The notes below the pieces were generated by a model. The model worked only from the letters and a program-made list of their open reading frames with translations. It did not search any database and was not told where the DNA came from. Made by a program: the position numbers and the translations under genes. A DNA stretch of 64,000 nucleotides from Psoroptes ovis. Taxonomy: Eukaryota; Arthropoda; Arachnida; Sarcoptiformes; Psoroptidae. Below are positions 1 to 8,715 of this stretch, piece after piece. The stretch's first letter is position 1. Each line of letters starts with the position of its first letter. The stretch is from contig PQWQ01000011.1 in assembly GCA_002943765.1 (NCBI GenBank), positions 1,302,001 to 1,366,000 on the forward strand. Direction: 5' to 3'.

Positions 1-2319
1 TTGCATAAACCATTTAGCTTCACGTAAATGTAATTGTTGTGCAATATCTAAACGAACTTTTTGCGTTGCTGTCGCTGTTAATGCCATAAATGGTACATTC
101 GGGAATGGTTGTCGAAGTTCAGATAAACGTTTATAATCTGGACGAAAATCATGACCCCATTGTGAAACACAATGTGCTTCATCAATGACAAATCTTGCTA
201 ATTTATTACGTTGATATAGTTTTTTCAATATCGATCGTAAACGATCTGATGCTGCTAATTTTTCAGGAGTTACATACAATAATTTTATTTTTATTTTATC
301 CGAATTGAGATCAGCATATATTTCAGCCGTTGTATCAGTATCAACATCAGCCGTCAATGAAGCAGCAGAACCAGAACATCGTTCATTCATTTTAGATGTT
401 TGATCTAAAATTAAACTTTTCAATGGTGAAACAACGACAGTGATTCCACTGGATACTAAAGCTGGCAGCTGATAACAAAGAGATTTTCCACCACCAGTTG
501 GCATTAGAATAAAAACATCATGCTTCAATAGTGCAGCATTTATTGCTTCTAATTGATTTGTACGAAATTCTCGTAGGCCAAAAACTTCATGAAAAACTTG
601 TAACATTCGTTTCGAATGAGGTAAATTCTTTGATTTCAATAATTGTTCTGTGCCATCATTTTGATAAAGACCAAAAAATCTACCATGTTTTGAATCATTC
701 ATTATTTGATCATCATCATCAGTAGCCAAATTATTAGGATTATTAATTGAACGATTCAAATCGATTTGCAAAAAACTTGCTTCAGCCCTTAATGCTTCAT
801 TCAAAACACATGATCCTTCGATATTTTGAGTATTCGGTGCAGACAATGCTATTGATTGTTGAGTATTCGTATCAAGAGTTTCAACACAATCTTCCCAATC
901 ACTAAGATCACTTAAAACCATTTCATTCTCTTTCGCAGATGGTTCAACGATTGAATCACATTCGATAATCGATTTGTTTAATTTTCTGATTGGCATTGGC
1001 ATTGACATCGGTATGATTTCACATGAATTTTCCGTATCAATTGAATGTATTCGTTCATTTTGTGAATCATAAACTATCATCATTGATTCTGATTGTTGAG
1101 ATTGTTGTTTTAATGGTGATTTGAATTGAGATTGATAAGAATTATTATGATTACGAAATCTTGATGGTGTATTTTTGACATCTAATCTTTTTTGTGATTT
1201 CGGCCAACATTCTTCGTCATAATCACTATAATTATTATTGAAAGAATTATTATCGTTTAGATATTTATTATTATTAATATAATCACGATGTTTATCCAAA
1301 AGTGATTGTAATTCACGTGGAATGTTAGGAATTTCATGCTCAAATTTTAGTAGTTCTTGACAAATTTTGAACATATTTTCAACAAAATCAGGATCAGAAA
1401 AATGTTTCTTTTGAAATTTTACATTTTCAAAATGAGATTTGGATTCATTTGGCAGTGGATTGCAAATTAGATTTTCTTTCTCTGAATTATGATCACCATT
1501 CATATCGCAATCATAATCATTATCATCGAATCTTTGTCGCTTTCTATTTGTAATTGTCGTCGATGTTAAAGGTATTTTATTAATCGATGATGCATTATTT
1601 TCTTTCAATGGCAGAAAATCGATACTAGAATCGTTATCATTATCATTCAATTTCGCAGAATTAATTGTTTTCGGATTTATTGGTGTTGCGAGAATGGCCA
1701 TAAAATTATCTGCCAATGAACTATCACCATATGTTGAATTTTTCGTACTTGAACATTCATTATTGATCAATGCGGTTGTCGTCGATTGTTTAAATGAATT
1801 AGTAGAGCTTATTCTTGATTTAGTATCGAATTTAATTGGCTGAAATAATATTGAATCATCATTATCGTCATTATTATCATCATTATCATTCTGTTGATCA
1901 TTATTAGAATTAGATTCTAATTGTTGGTTATCACCTCTTGATTTTATATTTGTTTCTATGAGATCAGGTGACAAATTCATTGCTTGCTGTTGAATCGGAT
2001 GATGATTGTTATTAGATTCAATTATAAAAGAATTTCTTGACTCATTGATTGGTTGAGGGTGTTTATCAACAATTTCATCATCGATTTTTGGATCATTTGA
2101 TTTAGCCTTATTATCATTATTGGTGATGATTGTTTTAGTATCATATACGGCACGAAATACAGCATCATATTGATAATTTGTTTCGATTAAATTTTTTTTG
2201 AAATTATCGAAAAATTCTTGAAAATTATTGATTACTTTTTTAGTCATTGTTTTTGTTTTTGTTTTTTCAAATAAATCAATTTCGAAGAATTTAAACACTC
2301 TTAGCCATTGGTGAATCAT
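1..2319 (-). CDS. BLM: BLM-type RecQ DNA helicase, N-terminal part (partial at window edge)
   Basis: The minus strand is open from an ATG at 2319 to base 1, 773 codons with no stop or intron. Residues 1 to about 560 are low-complexity (Asn, Ser, Asp rich), like the poorly conserved N-terminus of BLM proteins. The RecQ helicase core follows: motif 0 (FRTNQLEAI, near 580-590), Walker A (PTGGGKSLCYQLPA, GGGKS near 609-613), the stretch KLLYVTPEKLAASDRL, the DEAH box at 713-716, the aromatic-rich loop SQWGHDFRPDY, and motif III (ALTATAT, near 747-753). The order and wording match animal BLM more closely than other RecQ paralogs. BLM is a nuclear 3'-5' helicase that dissolves double Holliday junctions with topoisomerase III alpha and RMI proteins. 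The second RecA lobe, RQC and HRDC domains lie outside the window. An in-frame TAA lies upstream of the ATG at 2319. A second in-frame ATG at 2247 is an equally plausible start. Confidence 0.94.
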   Translation of the reverse strand, partial: MIHQWLRVFKFFEIDLFEKTKTKTMTKKVINNFQEFFDNFKKNLIETNYQYDAVFRAVYDTKTIITNNDNKAKSNDPKIDDEIVDKHPQPINESRNSFIIESNNNHHPIQQQAMNLSPDLIETNIKSRGDNQQLESNSNNDQQNDNDDNNDDNDDSILFQPIKFDTKSRISSTNSFKQSTTTALINNECSSTKNSTYGDSSLADNFMAILATPINPKTINSAKLNDNDNDSSIDFLPLKENNASSINKIPLTSTTITNRKRQRFDDNDYDCDMNGDHNSEKENLICNPLPNESKSHFENVKFQKKHFSDPDFVENMFKICQELLKFEHEIPNIPRELQSLLDKHRDYINNNKYLNDNNSFNNNYSDYDEECWPKSQKRLDVKNTPSRFRNHNNSYQSQFKSPLKQQSQQSESMMIVYDSQNERIHSIDTENSCEIIPMSMPMPIRKLNKSIIECDSIVEPSAKENEMVLSDLSDWEDCVETLDTNTQQSIALSAPNTQNIEGSCVLNEALRAEASFLQIDLNRSINNPNNLATDDDDQIMNDSKHGRFFGLYQNDGTEQLLKSKNLPHSKRMLQVFHEVFGLREFRTNQLEAINAALLKHDVFILMPTGGGKSLCYQLPALVSSGITVVVSPLKSLILDQTSKMNERCSGSAASLTADVDTDTTAEIYADLNSDKIKIKLLYVTPEKLAASDRLRSILKKLYQRNKLARFVIDEAHCVSQWGHDFRPDYKRLSELRQPFPNVPFMALTATATQKVRLDIAQQLHLREAKWFMQ

Positions 2320-2675
2320 CGATTTAGCATTGAGCCAAAATTTTACCCAAGTAAACAACAATAAATTCAAGCTGAAACGATTGTATCTGATTTATTTGAC
2401 GATAATCAAATAAAACATGCACCATAAAATTAAATTTATTTTGATTTGAGCTTTCTAAAATCCGCCAAAATTCTGAAGGTTAGCCATGTTATTAACCGCA
2501 ATTAACCGCAATTGTTATTAACCTTCGGGCAATGTGCTGTCATCTATGTTTCACGATTGATACTGAATTAAATTTGAATTTTTTTTTTCGAGAATTTTGA
2601 ATTTATTTCTTTGAAATATAAAATTGGACGAATTCCTTCATGACTTTCCAATTGAAAGAATTTTTATTTACTTGA
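2320..2675. promoter_or_regulatory. Divergent intergenic spacer between BLM and the first tandem gene
   Basis: These 356 bp separate the BLM start on the minus strand from the first tandem gene on the plus strand, so both 5' flanks must lie here. I see a short direct repeat (ATTAACCGCA twice, near 2493-2512) and AT-rich sequence, but no clear TATA box or initiator. A shared bidirectional promoter is inferred from the geometry alone. Confidence 0.4.
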
Positions 2676-3386
2676 ATGATGACCGATTACTCAAATTGTC
2701 AATGTTTTCCAAATGGTTTCATATTGGTCGATGGTTATCGTTTACCAATGCCTTTGGAATTTAATTCAATGGAAAAATTGAAACAAAATCTATGTGTTTG
2801 TGATGTACCGGAAAATATACGGAAAAAATATATTGATTTATGTGAAATTGAATCGAAAAAATTGAAATTAACAAAATTATTACAAGAAAATTTAAATGTT
2901 GATGATGATAATAGCAATGATAATCCGATGGAATTACCAACTAATATTATTGATTCAATAAAACAATTAATCGTAGATATTCAACGTTATGAACGACAAT
3001 TTTCATCGAGCGACATAACAAATAATTTCAGTTGTTGGTTTGATTATTTAGATTATCGTCAAAAACAACGATCAATATTACCACGATCTATGATGCACTT
3101 GAATCAAACATCAACAATGACGAATAATGATCATGATGTCAATCATGCCAATTCACAACGTCTACCATTTATGCTTGAATTAAATGGTTTCATTATACCA
3201 ATGCCAAAAGATTTTGTAATTAATTTTTATTCGGACATACAAAATCGTATTCTATCCGAATTACCTGAACAAGTACGATCATTTTATTTGAATATGTTAT
3301 GGGAATATGGCTATCAACAAGAATTAATTTCAATTATGTGTTCGAAAAATGATGAATTATGTAATTTATGGTGTAAATCATATTAA
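2676..3386 (+). CDS. Unrecognised two-module protein, tandem paralog 1 (236 aa)
   Basis: I do not recognise this protein family. The frame encodes 236 residues with no signal peptide or membrane segment. A module of about 45 residues occurs twice, near 15-60 and 165-212. Each copy begins with a hydrophobic strand and a Gly, then a LPMP-like turn and an acidic or basic Phe (GYRLPMPLEF and NGFIIPMPKDF). Each ends in a helix of the type Leu/Val-Pro-Glu-x-[IV]-R-x-x-Tyr-[IL]-x-[LM]. The linker is Asn/Asp-rich and then helical. A CQC motif lies near the N-terminus. The start is an ATG-ATG pair, and either could be used. AATAAA lies at 3426-3431, 40 bp after the stop. The next gene, 155 bp downstream on the same strand, has the same build, so the pair looks like a tandem duplication. 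Adjacency to BLM does not by itself imply a repair role. Confidence 0.7.
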   Translation: MMTDYSNCQCFPNGFILVDGYRLPMPLEFNSMEKLKQNLCVCDVPENIRKKYIDLCEIESKKLKLTKLLQENLNVDDDNSNDNPMELPTNIIDSIKQLIVDIQRYERQFSSSDITNNFSCWFDYLDYRQKQRSILPRSMMHLNQTSTMTNNDHDVNHANSQRLPFMLELNGFIIPMPKDFVINFYSDIQNRILSELPEQVRSFYLNMLWEYGYQQELISIMCSKNDELCNLWCKSY

Positions 3387-3425
3387 AATATTTAGCTTTA
3401 ATAATTTTAATTTGATTTAAATTTA

Positions 3426-3431
3426 AATAAA
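3426..3431 (+). terminator. Polyadenylation signal AATAAA of tandem gene 1
   Basis: A canonical AATAAA lies 40 bp after the stop codon in an AT-rich stretch before the next gene. Position supports use. The hexamer is common in AT-rich DNA, so certainty is limited. Confidence 0.5.
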
Positions 3432-3541
3432 AATTGATTTATTTCCATATTTTATAAATAAATAGATTTCATTTGAATCAATTTCGAAGTGAAAATTTTG
3501 AATTTTTGCTATTTCTATTTCGTGAGTTTATTTGATCGAAA

Positions 3542-4033
3542 ATGTCCACTTGTCAATGTAATGAAATGATTACGATCAATATCGATGGCCATCAACTGCC
3601 ATTACCGAAAAAATTCAATGAAATGAATTTCGATGAACAAATCGATGCATTAAAAAATCTTCCCGAAACAATACATGAATTATATATGAAAATGTGTCAA
3701 CACGATGCACTATTGCAATCATCATTGAATATAATTATAAATGAATTGAATAATGAAAATGATTTACGTCATTCACAGTCACAACAGCAGCAACAACAGC
3801 CACAACCACAAAAAACAAATGAAATTGAAAATAATATTCATTTAAACATTTGTGGTTATCAATTACCAATGGTTAAAGAATTTAATCGTTTATCATGTCA
3901 ACAACGTAAACAATTGTTGTATAAATTACCAAAATTTATACGTGGAAAATATTTAAATCTAGTTTGGCAAGATGATATTGCAACAAGGCTATGCGCGGAA
4001 TCACGATCACTATATCAACCATTTTGGAATTAA
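3542..4033 (+). CDS. Unrecognised two-module protein, tandem paralog 2 (163 aa)
   Basis: This is a shorter relative of the preceding gene, of unknown function. Two copies of the same module lie near residues 9-55 (IDGHQLPLPKKFNEM, then NLPETIHELYMKMC) and 98-146 (ICGYQLPMVKEFNRL, then KLPKFIRGKYLNLVW). A Gln-rich linker of about 40 residues separates them and is encoded by a CAA/CAG run. It shares the near-N-terminal CQC motif with paralog 1 but lacks that protein's long middle segment. No signal peptide or transmembrane helix is visible. The conserved Gly, LP-x-P/V turn, Phe-Asn and Arg/Glu-x-x-Tyr positions across all four modules argue for a real folded domain under selection. AATAAA hexamers follow the stop at 4062 and 4070. 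Confidence 0.72.
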   Translation: MSTCQCNEMITINIDGHQLPLPKKFNEMNFDEQIDALKNLPETIHELYMKMCQHDALLQSSLNIIINELNNENDLRHSQSQQQQQQPQPQKTNEIENNIHLNICGYQLPMVKEFNRLSCQQRKQLLYKLPKFIRGKYLNLVWQDDIATRLCAESRSLYQPFWN

Positions 4034-4061
4034 AGAGTTAACAAGTGATAGAAAATGTATA

Positions 4062-4075
4062 AATAAATGAATAAA
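4062..4075 (+). terminator. Clustered AATAAA polyadenylation signals of tandem gene 2
   Basis: Two AATAAA hexamers, at 4062-4067 and 4070-4075, lie about 30-40 bp after the stop codon. They are the likely 3' processing signal of the preceding gene. Confidence 0.5.
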
Positions 4076-4372
4076 TAACAATTTACACTTTTTCAAATGA
4101 ATAAAAAGCTGTGAAAATATATGAATTTCTCGCCATAATATTAATAATAGTAATTATCACAATCATTATTTCATGCGATTATAAATTATTAATTAATTAT
4201 TTACACTTTTTATTTTTTCTGATTGATTTAATCAATAATTCATTACGTTTCATTTCATTTCATTTGTTTTTCGTTCGCTTTTTCTATCGCAGATTGTGAA
4301 TCTTGCGAGATTGAAAATGAAAGAAAGGAGAAGAAAAAAATGAAAATTATTTTGAATTTGAATGCACAAATA

Positions 4373-4452
4373 TTAGGTTGTCCGAAAAGTTCTGGCTGAT
4401 TTTCATGAGCAACTCTGTTGATTAAGCGGAATAAACTTTTCGGACGACCTAA
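4373..4452 (+). mobile_element. Mariner-like MITE, class A, copy 1
   Basis: An 80-bp element flanked by TA on both sides. The left end reads TTAGGTTGTCCGAAAAGTTC and the right end is its inverted complement with one mismatch (GGACGACC). The core is asymmetric (class A, forward orientation, with TTTTCATGAGCAACTC then AAGCGGAATAAAC). The TA target duplication and ends fit a non-autonomous Tc1/mariner derivative. It has no coding capacity. Confidence 0.88.
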
Positions 4453-5210
4453 TATTTGAAAATGTAGCGCAGGAGCAGCAAACAGCACATGCTACAAACA
4501 CAACAATATTCAACTATCAATCAGCAACAACAACGCCAGGTTCATTGGCTTTTCGTCGTCGCTTTTTTATTTTTCTGAACAACGTTTATTGCACCATTTG
4601 TGTCTATGAACAACAACAACAATGTCAATGAATCTTGACTGACAATCGTTTGTAGCTGTTTGAAATCAACAAAAATCAGCTTTTACTGGTTTCAACTGAT
4701 AAATAAAATGAATACCCAGCCAATGGGTAGTAGTAGCCAATGGCCTCTAAATGATCACACTAAGCAAAAACAAAGAGTTAAGGGAGAGAGTTCATCATAC
4801 TTTGAAAATGTTATTCCAAAGATTTCAGTATTCACTTTCGGCGAAAAATATGTTCAACATTGAACTATTCAACATTGTTTTCTTTGAAAAGTGATAATAA
4901 ATGGTTTGAAACATCTTGAGATGATTCGTAAATATTTTATAAATTATTTCCAAGAATTTCCACCTTTGAACTTCTAGAGAATCAATGCATAAAACCTATG
5001 CACCTATGCCAACCTATGCATATAAACCTTGTGATCCGACAAACAATTTTCGAAAGGTGCAAAGATATGGAAAAATCATTGAATTTCAATGGAAACGAAT
5101 TGGCTAAACGACTGCATCCATTGATGATCCATACATTCATCAAACGATTGAAAATAATTGGAGAAAATTTCCAATTTTTATCATTCGAAAACATTGAAAT
5201 TTGGAAGATA

Positions 5211-5345
5211 ACAGCAGCATCACCATCAGCATAAACAGCAACAACGAAAAGTTGAATGATCGTCGAATGTGAATTCTCAATGCTGTGTTTGTATTCAGTC
5301 AACGATCATTCAACTTTTGCTGCTGTTCATGTTGATGATGTTGCT
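5211..5345. repeat. Imperfect inverted repeat (fold-back)
   Basis: A perfect 17-bp inverted repeat (AAAAGTTGAATGATCGT at 5247-5263, complement at 5302-5318) is enclosed by further imperfectly complementary CAG/CAACA-rich flanks. Arms total about 45-50 bp around a loop of about 38 bp. It does not share the ends of the MITE family. Confidence 0.6.
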
Positions 5346-7511
5346 GCAATGTTGTTTACTGCTGCTGCTGAAGATGTCGATGATGGCGATGGTGAATGAC
5401 GACTACAACAGCGCATAGAAAATACATGAGAAATGAAGAAAAAAATACCAAAAACGAAACAAACGACGGTAAACAAGAAAAAGTCAAGGTTATCGTCCTA
5501 TGGATGGGATGAATGTATGAATGGATGAATAGATGCATTGGTTGAATGTGTTTGGCTTGAATATATATTCGTTTATTGGTTGATTAGTTTGAAATAATGG
5601 TAATTAAATTGAACAATTTCAATTTTAATGAATTTGAATTTTTTTTCTATTTTTTTGGAGGCAAAATTTTTTTTTAGAGATCAGTATTCGTTGATTATTA
5701 ATTGAATGGAAAATTTCCATACAATTATCATTATTTAATTTTTCATGTTAAATTTAAAATTCTGAAGATTTTTTAATTAAATTGATATGTTCTATCAACA
5801 TGATACTTGTGTTTAATTTCATTTTAAACACATTAAGAATTTCAAGTGCAAAAAACTTTGAAATTTTAATATTTGGCTTCGAAAATACATGCTCAATTGA
5901 TGTTTCGCACGATTTAAGAAACCTAACGAAGAATATTTGTTAAATTGTATCAATTTTTCTCCCGATTCTAAAGAATATTCACCATCATCATCACGATCAT
6001 CAATCGATTCAGAGTCGACGTAGTTGGTGCATAGGGAGTTTTTCAAATTTTCTCTCTGAAATGATGCATCAATGTATGGTGAATTTGCATCATTTAATAT
6101 TCAATATGTTCAATACATTTTCCTAATGCAACCATTCAATACATTCTGTTCAATGACATGATCGATATTAATGATTACATTAATGATGATGATGATGATG
6201 ATGATCATGATCGATGCAGATGTTTTTTTAATGAATGAATCAATGAACTTTTAATATGAATGGAAATGAAGGGGTTTTTTGTTTTCGTTGATTGATATTT
6301 AATTTTAAAAAATTGAATTTTTAAAATGAAAAAGGATTCATTTAGGAGGCAAAAAAAAAGGTCAGTATCGATGATTCAATCAATTGGCAATTGATGAGCA
6401 ATCGATGATTTCATCAATGATGATTCTATCAGACAAAACGTTATAACAGTCAAGTACAATAACCTTGTGTTTGATGGTCGATCGTTTTGATCGATGAATC
6501 AATCAATCGATGCGATGTGATGTGATGAGTGTTTGTGCATGTGGTTTCAACCGATTTGTTGTAATCTGTAATAGCTTGGCCTCAAATTATCGGCTAAAAA
6601 AACACCCTTAATTATTATCATCATTAATAATAATTATATTATCAAATTATTAATATCAAATCATCAGAAAAAATATTTATCGATTTCATCAATCAATCAT
6701 GAATAATTATAAACTCAATGTTATCATAGAAAATACATTGAAAATTAATGTAAAATTGAAAACCATTTGAACCTCAATCATTGAATGAATAATAAAAGGG
6801 AGAGAGAGAGAGAAAGAGTTGAATGTACTTGAATCAAAACGATTGAAAAATCGAAAAATAAAATTATTATTATTATTATTAATGATAATATGATTGATAT
6901 GATCGATAAATAAATAAACAGATAAATAAATAGTGGTAAAAATATTTAATAATAATAATAATAACCCTTTGATTACATAAATAAACAGCAACGACTCTGT
7001 TCTACAGCTTATCATATTAGCAATAATTCATCCATTCATTCTTTTTTCATTTTTAAAATTGAAAATTTTTCCTTTTGTTTTTTTTGGCTCTGTGAATTAT
7101 TGCTTTATGAATATGATTTATGAGATCAAAAATATTCCACGATTGTTTATGTGTCTGCGTGCTTTGATTACAGACATTGGCGCAGAGTTTTCACATTTTT
7201 TTTTCATTCGTTTCGTCTCTTGAATCAAACATTCGAAGAGTTGCTCGGTACAGATGCATAGCGAATGGATGAAAATGAACCGAAGAAGAATGAACGAACG
7301 AACTGAATGAATGTTTTTCATTTAAAGTTCATGTACCCTTACGATTTTCACACCAAGTTTTCTTATTTTTATTAAGGTTTACTACGAGAAAAAACCGCTT
7401 TTTCTTCTTCTATTTCACTCGAATGTCTCTTCATATTCTTCTGTAAAATAGAGATAAAAAGCCTCATCACATTATATGATTGTGCAGCCAGATATATTCG
7501 GGGTAGAAAAT

Positions 7512-7550
7512 AAGTGATAATGACCGATCAGTAAACGGTCGTTGTCACTT
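7512..7550. repeat. Short hairpin, 15-bp arms with 9-nt loop
   Basis: AAGTGATAATGACCG at 7512-7526 pairs with CGGTCGTTGTCACTT at 7536-7550. Thirteen of 15 pairs are Watson-Crick, and the two exceptions can form G-U pairs in RNA on one strand. No family is recognised. Confidence 0.5.
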
Positions 7551-8635
7551 GAAAAACAAAAACTATAGTTTGATCAAGTATTTGGCAGCTACAATCATTG
7601 ATGATGATGATCATTGGTAGTTTTTTCTTAGTTTTGATGAACCCTTGATGCTTTTTTGCTAAAAATAATGTGCTCAACTCAAGCCTCCGAATGAAAGCTT
7701 TGTAAAAATGAAATACCTTTCAACCAAAGAGGTTTAAGAGGCTTTTGTCTTATAGCTATTAATAATAATAAAAATTAATGTGATAATGAAATACAAAAAA
7801 AAAACAAAATGAAAGTTGTTGGTGCTGAATAATAATCGTCGAGAAATTAACCGGTTAAACAATTACAAACAGTAATAATCGTAATAATAAATGCTTATAA
7901 TTGAATAATGAATAGAAAATTTCGATTTCTTGCGAATAAATAAATGAAATTTTTGCGAGTACAAAGGGTTATTCGTACTAAATAATCTTATTTTAAAAGG
8001 TTATTCGTGCTAAATTATTCGACTAAAGAATTTTGATTTCAAAACAAGCAAAAGCAACAAGTCAGGGCAACGATTCCTTAGATTTAAAAATAAAAACGAA
8101 ATTTTCCATTGAATTTTCAGAGGTTCAAAGGTTCAAAGGCTCAAATCTTTGAAATTTTAAAAAATTTCTCAAGAATTTATATTTTTTTAAAAACTTGAAA
8201 TTTTTCAAAATTTTCCAGAAAAATTCTTATTTCTTGGAATTATTAACCCTTTAAGAAAACTCTGGCCATTTCAACCAATGCAATAAGTCAAAATTGATTA
8301 ATAAATCATTTTAAATGTTTGAAATAATTGCAACTAATCAATCAATAATAACTTAAATCGACATTTTTTCCACGAATCAAACAAAAAATCTGATTTAATA
8401 CCAGCCAAATGAACGATTTGAAAACATCGATCAATGAACAACAAACATCACCAAAAGCATCAATGAACGAAATGTCATTGTTCTTTTATAAATTGAATTC
8501 ATTTTTGTAAAATAAAATCCATGTGCAGAAACAAGTGTGTGTGTGTTTATGCTTGTGGTGCTTATGCGTATGTTGTTTACATTTTTGAATGCTTGCTTTT
8601 GGTGAATTTACGTGTGCGCGCAAGCTCTCGATTTA

Positions 8636-8715
8636 TTGGGCTGTCCGGAAAGTTCTGACCGATTATCATGAACGATTCTATCGATTAAGCGGAATGAACT
8701 TTTCGGACAATCTAA
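8636..8715 (+). mobile_element. Mariner-like MITE, class A, copy 2
   Basis: An 80-bp TA-flanked element, left end TTGGGCTGTCCGGAAAGTTC, right end GAACTTTTCGGACAATCTAA. It has the class A forward core (GATTATCATGAACGATTC, ATTAAGCGGAAT). Several end mismatches suggest an older copy. Confidence 0.87.

Noticed and set aside
4660..5303. Open frames at 4660-4863 and 4998-5234 with fairly balanced composition.
   Set aside because: No domain, no plausible splice joining, and part of the second lies in the fold-back repeat. They remain possible but are not supported enough to call.
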